Assembly: GCF_963678975.1 (NCBI RefSeq)
Contig: NC_089285.1
Coordinates: forward strand, 12,587,725 to 12,651,724
DNA length: 64,000 bases
Origin: Dysidea avara
Lineage: Eukaryota; Porifera; Demospongiae; Dictyoceratida; Dysideidae
Direction of reading: 5' to 3'
How positions within the stretch are numbered: position 1 is the first letter of the stretch; each line of letters begins with the position of its first letter. The translations under genes and the position numbers were made by a program. Shown piece by piece: positions 1 through 10,726 of this stretch. Under the pieces are notes generated by a model. That model worked only from the letters and a program-made list of their open reading frames with translations, was not told where the DNA came from and made no database searches.

Positions 1-56
1 CATTTTTCAAAGGGGGTTTCCGTGGAAACTTTTGAAACCCCCTAAATCCGCCACTG
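1..56. mobile_element. Right end of a TIR element (CCGCCACTG terminus), cut by the window edge
   Basis: A G-tract/C-tract inverted pair (GGGGGTTTC ... GAAACCCCCT) is followed by the terminus ATCCGCCACTG. The same terminus closes the complete element at 63064-63363, so this is probably the 3' end of a copy of that MITE-like family. The rest of the element lies outside the window. Confidence 0.55.
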
Positions 57-420
57 GTTATTAAACAAGAATAAAAGGCAGACTCACATTCTGCTATCCA
101 GTAGTATGGTGCATCCTTTCTTGTTCCCACGCTTTTGCTTACCCCCTGCTTTTGCAATGTTTATCACATATGGTATAAGCTGTTTTGCAGCCATCAAAAA
201 CCTTCATAAGACCACCATCAGTGATTGTGGCAGGGAGATTCCTTACAAATAATGTGGCAGTCAGTTTATCATGCTTCTTCTTTATTCGGTTGCATAACCA
301 TGATCTATAGCAAAACGCAAAGAATTCAAACACATTCACGATAAAAGGAATGAGGATTTTCAGACAGTGTAAATCTGCAGTAGACTCATGTACATTGATA
401 AGCTACATACATATGTACAT
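57..420. other. Unassigned sequence with a weak minus-strand ORF (139-339)
   Basis: The only notable item is a 66-codon minus-strand open frame with the segment LFVRNLPATITDGGLMKVFD. It has no clear exon boundaries and I cannot place it in a family. Since both flanks are repeats, a transposon-derived fragment is more likely than a host exon. No other gene-like signal is seen. Confidence 0.2.
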
Positions 421-1200
421 AATTATCAAGACCACTACCGTGTGTCGTGCGGCCCAAGAAGCCGGCGCGCCACACCGTGAGTATATTTACAAGAAGAAAG
501 TAAACGCGATTTTCACACCATTGTAGCTCTGTGATTCCTTATCCGATTGAAGCCAAAGTTTCTACAGAAGTGCCGGCTAGGTAGGGGAGTCCACATTCAA
601 AATTTGAAGAAAATCGCTCCAGCCATTTCTGAGATACGAGCGGCCAAAGTTTGGGGTTTTTTTTTTCTTTTACTTTTTTTCGCACACTTTGCAAAATCCG
701 CCATGAAACACGAATGCATGCTCCAATCGGGCTGAAATTTGGCACACTTAAAGGGCTCATTAAGGCGAATCTCAGTACCAAGATTGGTAGGAATCCGATG
801 AACATTCACGGAGGTATGACCGATTATTTGCGTAAAATAAGGTCGAAGGTCTGTCAAGCCCACAGGGTAAACCGCTTGAAGGAATGAGTTGAAAATTGCT
901 ATGTAGATGGAGTAACTATCGTAGGAGTGCCTTTTTGTGGTTTGAAAGGAATCCAGTTAAAGGCCATCGAGATATGACACAAAACCTAACCTGTGTCACA
1001 ATTACGCGATCGATTTTTATGAATAAAAAAAAACTATTAGTTTTCACGCCTACCAGGCAAACCACTTAGAGCAGTGAGCTGAAAATCGGTGTGTAGCTGG
1101 AATAATTATCATAGAAAGTACTTGCAGTAGTACAGAAGAATCGGATTACAAACCACTGAGTTATGATTCCAAAGCCAACTACGTGTAGCATATGCGAGAT
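421..1200. repeat. Dispersed repeat built of degenerate ~130-bp modules
   Basis: Several modules have the same internal order: a phrase ending in CTGAAAATC or CTGAAATTTGG, then a middle part, then a closing phrase like GAGATATGAC or GAGTTATGAT. Closing phrases lie near 635, 815, 975 and 1168. Modules at about 845-980 and 1036-1170 align over most of their length (GGGTAAACCGCTT versus GGCAAACCACTT, then TGGAGTAACTATCGTAG versus TGGAATAATTATCATAG). Both strands carry 60-90 codon open frames over 540-890, but these overlap each other in antisense and none looks like a host exon. I believe blocks like this are repetitive in other invertebrate genomes, but that is memory. Function unknown; probably transposon-derived or an old tandem array. 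Confidence 0.5.
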
Positions 1201-1239
1201 CGAGATACTCTAATAGAACAGTCACCCTAATAGAGCATT

Positions 1240-3345
1240 CAGCTACGTTTATAACTTACTCCATTATAGAATTATATGACATTGCAAGTTATTCTGTAGG
1301 GAGTTCAGCTACAAAAAGTTAATCTTATAGACAATTCAGCTACAAGCAAGTTACCATGTAAAGAGTTCAGCTACAAATATGTTGCTGTAGAGATTCAGAA
1401 CATTATAAGTCACACTGTAGAGAATTCAGCTACAAACAAGTCACTGCGTAAAGGGTTCAGCTACAAAAAAAGCTACCCAGTAGAGAGTTCATCTAGATCA
1501 GCTACAAACAAGTTACGTTATGTAATGTTCAGCTACAAGTAAGTCACTCTGTAGAGAGTTCAGCTACAAACAAGTCACTCTGTAGTACAAACAAGTCACC
1601 GTATAGCTGGAGAGTTCAGCAACCAATCAAAAAAACCACTCTGTAAAGAGTTCAGCTATACAAACATGTTATAACTCTACAGAGAAAGTTATAACTCTAT
1701 AGAGAGATCAGCTAGAAATAATTAGTCATCCAGTAGAGAGATCAGCTACAAGACATCACCTTATAGAGAGTTTAGTTACAAAGAAACCACCATGTAGAGA
1801 GTTCAGCTGCAAACATATCACCCTGTAGAGAGTGCAGCTATGAACAGATCACCCTGTAGAGAGTTCAGCTAGAAAAAGTCATCCTGTAGAGAGATCAGCT
1901 AGAAGGATCACCGTGTAGAGAGTTCAACTACAAACAAATCCCCCTGCAGATAGTTTGTACTAGTAACAGCATGGGTAGCAGTGAAATTTGGGATAAATAT
2001 CACGAGTGTTGTATTGGAAATGGGGATAAATTTCACGAGGGGAAGCCGAGTGAAATTTACCATTTCCAATACAACAAGAGTGGTATTTATCTCAAATTTC
2101 ACTGCTACCCATGCTATTCCCAGTTAATACCATACTCGCTGCATATACGCATGCTGTGCATTAGCATTGCTATGTACGCAATTTGTCACTATGTACTAAA
2201 CACGCGTCGACACTAATTGGCGCTACATTGTTAACATAAATTCTAGCCAATGAAATTGCAATTACAACTTTTTCACTGCTACCAGTGAAATACGGGATAA
2301 ATTTCACTGCTACTATTGAGACTTTTGTACGGGCAGTGAAACAGGTATGGTATTAAGCTACAAACAAGTCACCCTATAGAGAGATCAGCTAGAAGAAGTT
2401 ACCTTGTACAGAGCTCAGCTACAAAGAAACCATCATATGAAGAGTTTAACTGCAAACAAATCACCCTGTAGAAAGTTCAGCTACGAACAGATCACCCTGT
2501 ATAGAGATCAGCTAGAAGAAATCACCTTGTAGAGAGTTCAGCTACAAAGAAACCACCATATAGAGAGTTCAGCTGCAAACAAATCATCTGTAGAGAGTTC
2601 AGCCAGAAACAAGTTCACCCTGTAGAGAGATCAGCTAGAAACAAGTCACCCCATAGAGAGAACAACTACAAAGAAACCATCCTATAGAGAATTCAATTAC
2701 AAACAGATAGCCCTATAGAGAGTTCAGCTAGAAACAAGTCACCGTGTAGAGAGATCAGCTAGAAACAAGTCATCCAGAGATCAGCTAGAAACAAGTCACC
2801 CTGTAGAGAGATCAGCTACAAAGAAACCATCCTGTAGAGAGTTCAATCGCAAACGAAAATCCCTATAGAGAGTTCAGCTAGAAACAAGTCACCGTGTAGA
2901 GAGATCAGCTAGAAACAAGTCATCCAGTGATCAGCTAGAAACAAGTCACCCTGTAGAGCGATCAGCTGGAAACAAGTCACCCTGTAGAGAGATCAGCTAC
3001 AAAGAAACCATCCTATAGAGAGTTCAAATTACAAACAGATAACCCTATAGAGAGTTCAACTAGAAACAAGTCACCATGTAGAGAGATCAGCCAGAAACAA
3101 GTCATCCAGAGATCAGCTAGAAACAAGTCACCCTGTAGAGAATTCAGCCACCCTGTAGAGAGTTCAGCTTGAACAAGTAACCTTGTAGAGAGTTCAGCTA
3201 CAAAGAAATCACCATGTAGAGAGTTCAGCTGCAAACAAATCACCCTGTAGAGAGTTCAGCTAGAAACAAATCATCCTGTAGAGAGTTCAGCTAGAAACAA
3301 ATAACCCTGTAAAAGAGTTCAGCTAAAAACAACGAGAGTTTCAGC
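1240..3345. repeat. 31-bp satellite array
   Basis: Tandem units of about 31 bp begin GTTCAGCTACAAACAAGTCA and continue with a CCCTGTAGAGA-type segment. Units vary at a few positions (GAGTTCAGC/GAGATCAGC, CTACAAA/CTAGAAA, GTAGAGA/ATAGAGA) and some are shortened. Roughly 50 units are visible on either side of an unrelated insertion at about 1952-2354. A longer-period pattern occurs at 2700-3150, where blocks of several units recur nearly verbatim (2710-2810, 2870-2960, 3050-3130). The open frames across the array are by-products of the repeat. Confidence 0.9.
1952..2354. mobile_element. Palindromic insertion inside the 31-bp satellite
   Basis: The satellite stops near 1951 and resumes near 2355. 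Inside, CATGGGTAGCAGTGAAATTT at 1969 is matched in inverted orientation by AAATTTCACTGCTACCCATG ending at 2112, giving a ~145-bp hairpin with near-identical arms. A smaller palindrome with the same GTAGCAGTGAAAT...ATTTCACTGCTAC theme is at about 2279-2316. The phrase GGGATAAATTTCAC recurs three times. This looks like a small foldback/MITE-type insertion; no coding function is apparent. Confidence 0.6.
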
Positions 3346-3543
3346 TACAGTTCAGTTATGTAAGAAGCCACCTTATTAACTACAGTATGTGATAATCATC
3401 ATTCAATGTTAAATATACAAATATTTCATCAGACAAAAACTATACACACAATTACTTCCTTTCTTCCACAATTCCTTACAAGTTAAAAAGAAGCATCAAA
3501 GCCATATGGCCAGCTTTGTGGCTTGCAATACAAAAAGAAGTGA

Positions 3544-3867
3544 TATCTAAACCAAAACAGCCAAGCTGTAAAAAAAGAGTGCGGCCCCCAAGGTGAAAAA
3601 AGATGTGAAATCCAAGGTGGCGGCCAAGAAATGGCTGTGATGGTAGGTTAATGGCAAAAAATTTAATTATGACAATTCAGGTGAATTTGGTGCCGAATCC
3701 TAGTGGAGGAGGTAACACAAATTCACCTGAATTGTCGTAATTAAATTTTTTGCCATTAACCTACCATCACAGCCATTTCTTGGCCGCCACCTTGGATTTC
3801 ACATCTTTTTTCACCTTGGGTGCCGCACTCTTTTTTTTTACAGCTTGGCTGTTTTGGTTTAGATACA
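3544..3867. repeat. Long inverted repeat (foldback), arms ~145 bp, 29-bp spacer
   Basis: The left arm (3544-3688) starts TATCTAAACCAAAACAGCC and ends CAGGTGAATTTG. The right arm (3718-3867) is its near-perfect reverse complement. The spacer at 3689-3717 contains CCTAGTGGAGGAGG. Arms differ only by a few base changes and small A-run length differences, so the palindrome is young or maintained. It could be a foldback transposon or the product of an inverted duplication. No coding potential of its own. Confidence 0.9.
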
Positions 3868-5340
3868 CAATACCAAAACATACTTTTACAGATTGGAAGT
3901 ATCTTATTTAACTCAATTGAAGTTTTTCTCATGTGCTATTTGCCATTAGCACATCAACTGTACCAATCCAAAACTAGTGCGCTTCTGCTTCTTAGAAAGA
4001 TGTACACCCTAAATTACAGCTGAATCTCAACTATCCTACAGCATAGCAGTACTGTATAGTAGGGATGTGTCATAACTTGAACATTAATTAGAATATATTG
4101 TAATTGTATGCATGCGTATTTAGATTTAATTCAAACTTTTCCGTGACTAATGATTTGTACGTGATTGTACATGTTGTCTTTAATCCTTCCAATCTAATTG
4201 AACTGTGTTGTTATCGGCTGGGTACGCATTGGTATCACCTTATTTACTGAGTATATTACAGGATGCCAAAACGCTGCCATGAAAAATGTATCATAGACAA
4301 GTCATATGCAACAAAAGGGCCTTTATGGAAAAGTGTTTGTGTATCTAGCATTATTATTATTATTTTTATTGCCAAATGTCAATTTTAATCTGCCTGCCTG
4401 CCTACCAGCCAGATCACAGTCAAAAGGCTTGAGACTAAACGACGTATCATATAGCCACCATACTATGCCACGATAATGAACCCATGAATGGCATGTGTTG
4501 TTTGGTGGTTTTGATGAGTGCCTTGCTTCTAACCAATTATACTATAATTGTCATCTTCCTCATACAAGGAATCCGTATCTCAAGGCATTAATATTCTGCA
4601 TCGACACTATCCTTACAGTAATACAAAGTCATTTGAAGCGCTTGCACTACGGAAAAAGCTGCAATAACAATAATCCACTTAATAGAGAACAGAGTGTGGC
4701 GACCACTCCAGTTGGGCTATTGGGCAAGGCAGTAAATGCGTGTATAGTTCACCAAGGCATGTAGTTCCAAAATTTTGAATTGTAGAAATCCTTATGTAAC
4801 TGGATGAAAGTATTTTTTATCCAAAGAGTACTACGGATTATTTGGTTAGCCTAGTAGTGTAGACTGTTTAATGACATGGTTGCCATGACAACACAAAAAT
4901 CTTTAATGATTTGTGTAATATTTAATCCTACTAATAATTGTAACTACTCACTAATATTTTTCTAGACATTCAAAAACTTGGGTTTTTCTAAAAGCTGAAT
5001 ATATGAAGATAAATCATGTTGAATAGAATGTGAAGTTTTTTTCTTACAATGGATGTTACTTTTAAATGTATGTTCTATTAGAATAGATTTTTAAAATGTA
5101 TGTACTTTTACGTACTGTGGACTGTGATCCTGAGATTTTGTTTCTGATATATACATTAGTAGTGCTTCAAAAGTTGTTGATAACATTTGTATAATTTTTT
5201 ACAGGTACTGGAATATTACAGAAATGATGCAAAATATTTATGTAGAAGATTTTATAACAAACATTTAATTTTTTAATTGTATTTCTGATGTTCTTCTATG
5301 TGATTTAACTTCTTTTTTGTAAAGTTTAACTATTTTTTTC
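3868..5340. other. AT-rich region without a supported gene
   Basis: I see no exon set, RNA gene or TE protein motif here. The longest plus-strand frame (4495-4764) has no recognisable domain or supporting splice context. Short poly-T/poly-A tracts and a (TTA)n run at about 4350 are present. The 3' end of the decayed transposase begins near 5341. Confidence 0.5.
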
Positions 5341-7088
5341 CAGGTCAGATCCGCCCGATAGTCCTTCCAGGTATGCAAACATGTAATGACGAACTTTGGA
5401 AAAGTATGGAACCAATTCTAGTGCTGGGACCACAGTTTTTCACAATTACACAATGCTGCATTTGCAATAAACTTTAGAGTACTTCTTTGCTTGAGCCCAG
5501 ACCCTTTCAACTGGATTCAGCTTGCAATGAAATTTAGGAAGAAAATGGGCAATGTGTTTATGGTCTTCAACCAGCAAAACATTCTATTCTACTCTTTTCA
5601 AATCTTAAAATCAAGATGACTTCCTAACACTGCTCTCATCTGGTCTGCATTCATATGGCTAGTGTCAATGTCTCTTTCTTGAAGCACACATCGTAAACCT
5701 TTAGGAATCCCAATCGCAAATTCATTTCTTCACTTCAATAATCATCTCTGATTACTCTTTGCTTGCCACCTGGGTTGACGTTCATTTTCAAAACATCCAT
5801 GGAATCATCAGCCATAGCAGCATGGCAGCTACTATGGTCAACAATCCATACATGCTTCTGCCTCTCACTTTTAGGATATTTGAATTTTGCAATCTTTTTC
5901 ATTTGCTGAATAAATTAGTCGCATGTCCAATATCCTTCCTTTGCTTTACCATATTCAAATAAGCACCTGGCTTCCATTTGTATAGTTGAGTCAGCTTCTC
6001 TTACCCTCACATACTCTTCCTGAGTCAAACATAAAAAACCGTTTCTTTCATCAATAAAATCCGACACCAGTATTCCTGCACCCTTATTTTTTTGCTTCAT
6101 TACTACTGCACCCTTTTGAGCCCCAGAACGTTGATTGGTCTTCATTCACTTAAAATGTGCTTTCATCACGAAAAAAATGTTTTATCTAATATTTCTGATG
6201 ATGGACAGTGAAGATCTGTTGGAAGACTCTACTTAGCTATCTCTGTTGGTACATTGCTTTCATTGAGAAATCCTAAAGAAACCATCTTTCTGAGAAACAT
6301 ATTTCCGTATTCAACAACATCCTTACATTCATGTCCATCAACAAAACAACCCTTTTTAGCTGTTAGAACTTCAAATCCAAGCTCGTGAAGCCAACGTCGT
6401 GCAGTTTCTATACAAATCTTTTGTGGGTATCCAGGCTCCAAGGTTTCATTACTTAAAAGCTGTTCATTTACCCACTGACAAAATGAAAACATTGTGAGAT
6501 TAGCAGAACCCTTCACAAAACCATTATCATGTACATATGTGCAGACTTTTCTATTCAGGTCTTCATTGTGCCACAGAACCCCTGACCGCTGATACTGACC
6601 TTGAGCACTCTCTGGAACAGACCCATCATTTTCATAAAATTTAGCCTTCCAGTCACAAATGGTTCGATCGGACCTTCCAATCATCAATCCTGCCAATTCT
6701 GCAGCTTCTGTTGTGCTTTTCCCCACAGTGACAGATAAATGAAACTCTAGAAATACTTCTAAAGAGTACCTGTCATCTCTTGAAAGTTGTGCCACCCATT
6801 CTTCACAAATGTTTCTATCTGTTGTAGGGTATCAGATTTAAGACTAGAATCCAAATTAAACGATGGATCATGGCCTTCATCATCCGTATCAGCTGCTTCC
6901 TGGGACAGATTAAGAAGCTCCTCGATGTTTTCTGGTTCTGAGATGCAAGTACATTCAATTTCATCACCAGAAACATCTGAATCTAATGCAGAAGTTGAAC
7001 TATTGCCAAAATCGTGAGTCTTAAGGCACACCCTGGCACGAACTTAGTTCATAGCGTTCTTCTTACACTTTCTTGTCTTTGGGAGCAT
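5341..7088 (-). pseudogene. Decayed DDE transposase (IS630/Tc1-like fold), minus strand
   Basis: Read on the minus strand, the gene starts at ATG 7088-7086 (MLPKTRKCKK), meets an in-frame TAA at 7044-7046, then reads an acidic N-terminal region to about 6790. A frameshift there joins WVAQLSRDDRYSL. The next block (6795-6229) is helix-turn-helix-like and contains ARRWLHELGFEV and KKGCFVDGHECKDVVEYG. The catalytic blocks remain legible: DESTF at about 6160-6168 (first Asp) with a TAA just after it, GILVSDFIDERNGFL (about 6050), WIVDHSSCH (about 5815-5845, second Asp) and NPVERVWAQAKKY (about 5485-5525, Glu). It ends with FSKVRHYMFAYLEGLSGG near 5341. At least two nonsense codons and several frameshifts make it non-functional. 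The order and spacing fit a D,D,E transposase; I recall this DGHE/VDHSSCH/NPIERVWAQ set from widespread invertebrate and fungal elements, but cannot assign a named family. Confidence 0.8.
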
Positions 7089-7408
7089 CCTTAAGAAGCA
7101 AAATTCTAAGGGGAAACACTAACAATTACAACATCAATGAAGGAAACAAATCGCACATCCGCGAAATTTTTTGCTCTGACAATCAGCTATTTTGAATAAA
7201 ATTTTGTAGTTTTTAAACTGGCAATCGGTTACCGCCGCATAAATGCGGTTTATTCGTGCAATATAACTGGTCTGTGTTCATACCCTAAAACTTCTTAACG
7301 TAGTGCAAAAATACTTTGATAAAGTTATAAAAGGTGGGTTTTACAATGACTAGCAAGTTTGGAAGTTAATGCCTTGGTGCACTATAGCATAAAATGATCA
7401 CAGGTCCC

Positions 7409-7777
7409 CAGCGGCGGAGGAAGTAGTTGATATGAGGGGGGGCTGGGCTGACCCAGCCTTATTTCTATAGTTTGGTAAGGTGAGACCAAAAAAAAAAAAA
7501 AAAAAAAAAAAAGGTCGCAACCAACTGACAAGAGCTTTCCACCTCACTAGCTACCATTTCTAGCTGATAAACTACATAAAAATCCTTTCATAGCTCGCTA
7601 CACACTGACTACTTTATTAGAGTGACTGCTCTATTAGAGTATCTCGATCTTTATCAAGGTTTTCAGCCCCACTCCAAGAAAGACTCGAAGAAAGATAATT
7701 TCGGTGTGATATCATTCTGAGGGGGGGCTTTAGCCCCCTAGCCCCCCCCCCCCCCCCCCCCCTTTCCGCCGCCTATG
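7409..7777. mobile_element. hAT-type MITE, 369 bp, 8-bp target duplication CAGGTCCC
   Basis: CAGGTCCC occurs at 7401-7408 and again at 7778-7785, directly flanking the element. The ends are CAGCGGCGGAGG and, as reverse complement, CATAGGCGGCGGAAAGG, so the terminal inverted repeats are related but not identical. The interior has poly-A (7489-7512), poly-C (7742-7762) and the motif ACTGCTCTATTAGAGTATCT, also found in other MITEs here. No ORF. The 8-bp duplication and CA-GGCGG ends are typical of non-autonomous hAT elements. Confidence 0.85.
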
Positions 7778-7881
7778 CAGGTCCCACCACACCTCTAAAT
7801 CATCAGAACATACCGCTTTGCACTTAACAATCAGAGCACACCATGGCCACACCCCTTAATGATTTAGCCACAATCAGTACT

Positions 7882-8565
7882 GTAGTGTGTGCGTGATAAA
7901 GATTTTTTTAAATTCACCAATTTAAATGTGACTGTTTTTTCCACAGGTTTATACGTTGGAGAACTGCAAACAAATAACTTGAAATTTTTATAATGACCAT
8001 TTTTCAAAATATGTATTTGATTACATGTACAAAATACAAAGATGTATCACGTGATCAAAAAAAGTTAATGAATTAAACATTCAAGAACGGAATACTTCTC
8101 CATTGCAACTCGCGCGCGCGTCATTAATAATCAGTGCTCAGCCGGGGTATGCGACTATTGGATTGAGATGGTGATTTTTATAAAATTATTTGTACCGTGT
8201 AAAACGTTCGTCACGAACGGTATAGCTAGCTGAAGTATTCAAGAAAGGATAGATCTAGCCTGGTATAACCTGGAATCGTTAAAAAGTTCGCGCCTGGATT
8301 GTTGGGGTGAGCCAATACTTTCATTGCCAATTGTTCTATGTGTAATGTTAAACCCCCTACTTTGTACCATGAAGAAGGCCGTATTAAGCTGTTACATTTT
8401 ACGTGAATGTAGATGTCATGCTGGCCATTCCTGCTAGAACCTGGAAAAGGTTTAAAAGTTATCTGACGCTCCATAACAGAGCCTTGAAAACCTGCTTCCA
8501 GTGTAGACGCGTATATCTTGCCAATAAAAATTTTTTTATTAAAAGTCGCTTAATTGTTGGATATG
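7882..8565. repeat. Copy 1 of a ~0.7-kb duplicated sequence
   Basis: From GTAGTGTGTGCGTG to TTGGATATG this copy is almost identical to 9989-10726. Differences are a few substitutions plus two short segments present only in copy 2. It carries an 82-codon minus-strand frame (8226-8474, containing HIEQLAMKVLAHPNNPG) that differs by one residue in copy 2. I do not recognise the frame. Both copies are in direct orientation about 2.1 kb apart, and the flanks are unrelated, which fits two insertions of one element or a segmental duplication. Confidence 0.85.
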
Positions 8566-9988
8566 GTTTCACTTTTTTTTCTTTTTTTTTTTGCTTGAAA
8601 TGTGGTAAGGGGCTAACCATTGGTACTACCAAAGGTGTATGTGGTCATGTGAGATAAGCAGTTGATAGAATTGACCTCACCAATATTGCATTCTAGGCTT
8701 TCCATGTAACAATCATTCGCCTGTATCATCATCATATCAGACAATTCAATGTATTTTAATGTCTGTATGAAAATGTACTGTTTGTTCAATTAGAATTTTA
8801 AAAATAAAACTGATTCTACAAAAACCTGTTAATTTTAGCAACTTTTATATGCTCAGCTGTATAGCACGTATATCATATAGGGGGTGGGAGGGTGCGGAGG
8901 GGAGGGGTGGTGGGCCGTCCACGCGCAAGAAGTGGTTGACAGTGAAAAAACAGTCTATAAGTATCATACAACTGTTTAAATATATACGTTCTTTGATATT
9001 GTATATGCATTAGTTTGCCAGTGATAGTTATAAACGGCGAAAAGAATGTAATGAATTGCCCGCCCACGCCCAATTTGTGCCTTCGTTAAAATGGCCTTGC
9101 TCAAAGACGATTAAATGTCTATGACATATATAGTTTTCTGTATAAATACTTTGGTTTGTTTATCATGCTGTAATATTGTGCTGCTGTGTTATGCTATAAT
9201 AATATTAATGCTTATATTATTTAATGATGTTTGTTTCTATTACTTTAGTACACGGTGGGAGGTGGAAGCGTCCATCATGATGATTGGGCAATGTGCAAAT
9301 AAGGTGAGTGTATGCTTTGTAAAAAGAAGCCCACGTAGCTGTGTAGGGCTCATCTTCTGTACAGATCAGCTTCTGTATAGTCTTTCATTATTTTATTTTT
9401 CCCGAGGGGTAGCCAACGCCCACGCAAAACACAGAAATGGTGTACCAGAGGGGTTGCCAATGCCCACGCAAAGCACCCAACTGGCGTGTACGAGACTCCC
9501 ATTCTTTATGTATTTTTAAAAGCATTTAGTGATATTGCTAACTAGTAACTACCTGTACAGTTGTTGATCTACATCTTGTTCTAGTTATTCATGATCGATC
9601 ATTGTCTACTTTGTTAAACTCACTTTCTCCATTATTTCTACATGATTTTGGATTTAGGATTTGGTTTCTAATATATTTGTTTATTTCTGATTGGATTTCT
9701 CACATAGCATACAAGAGTCCCAAGGCATTGGCTACCCCTCGCTTTTTACCAAAAGCCAGTTCATCTCTAGTTGACAAAGATAGTGTGACCATCTAATTAT
9801 GATATTACAAACTAAATTAAATTCTTGATCACAGTTACACATTTCCCTTGTTGCTATATGTGGCACACCACAAAATTAACCAATGTAAACAACCATTACC
9901 ATACCTTGTAGTGTTTTATTTTTATGTGAATATGTAGTGAAGTGCGTGTGTGTAGTGTGTTTGTGTGTGTGTGTGTGCGTGTGTGTGT
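8566..9988. other. Repeat-bearing spacer between the two duplicated copies
   Basis: No supported gene. The segment CGAGGGGTAGCCAACGCC (about 9400) and a second direct copy about 46 bp later (GAGGGGTTGCCAATGCC, near 9450) match an inverted copy at about 9719-9742 (GGCATTGGCTACCCCTCG). These may be ends of a ~350-bp TIR element. A (GT)n microsatellite lies at about 9955-9990, adjoining copy 2 of the duplicated sequence. The frame at 9115-9519 has no recognisable domain. Confidence 0.45.
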
Positions 9989-10726
9989 GTAGTGTGTGCG
10001 TGGTAAAGATTTTTTTTAATTCACCAAATTAAATGTGACTGTTTTTTCCACAGGTTTATACGTTGGAGAACCGCAAACAAATAACTTGAAATTTTTATAA
10101 TGACCATTTTTCAAAATATTTATTTGATTACATGTACAAAATACAAAGATGTATCACGTGATCAAAAAAAGTTATTAGCATGATGTACAAGGACTATTGA
10201 CCATTGAAAAGTTGATGAATTAAACATTCAAGAACGGAATACTTCTCCATTGCAACTCGCCCACGCAATATAGCGCGCGCGTCATTAATAATCAGTGCTC
10301 AGCCGGGGTATGCGACTATTGGATTGAGATGGTGATTTTTATAAAATTATTTGTACCGTGTAAAACGTTCGTCACGAACGGTATAGCTAGCTGAAGTATT
10401 CAAGAAAGGATAGATCTAGCCTGGTATAACCTGGAATCGTTAAAAAGTTCGCGCCTGGATTGTTGGGGTGAGCCAATATTTTCATTGCCAATTGTTCTAT
10501 GTGTAATGTTAAACCCCCTACTTTGTACCATGAAGAAGGCCGTATTAAGCTGTTACATTTTACGTGAATGTAGATGTCATGCTGGCCATTCCTGCTAGAA
10601 CCTGGAAAAGGTTTAAAAGTTATCTGACGCTCCATAACAGAGCCTTGAAAACCTGCTTCCAGTGTAGACGCGTATATCTTGCCAATAAAATTTTTTTTAT
10701 TAAAAGTCGCTTAATTGTTGGATATG
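9989..10726. repeat. Copy 2 of the ~0.7-kb duplicated sequence
   Basis: Near-identical to 7882-8565. Extra segments absent from copy 1 lie at about 10176-10215 (containing AGCATGATGTACAAGGAC) and about 10261-10273 (CACGCAATATAGC). The same 82-codon minus-strand frame is intact at 10387-10635 with a single V/I difference. The left boundary abuts a GT-rich microsatellite. Conservation of the frame may reflect only the youth of the duplication. Confidence 0.85.

Noticed and set aside
651-887. ORF with LKFGTLKGLIKANLSTKIGR
   Set aside because: Overlaps an equally long antisense frame and lies in a degenerate modular repeat; not supported as a host gene.
1908-3243. Open frames within the 31-bp satellite and its insert
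   Set aside because: Low-complexity translation of tandem units, no start context or domain; not coding.
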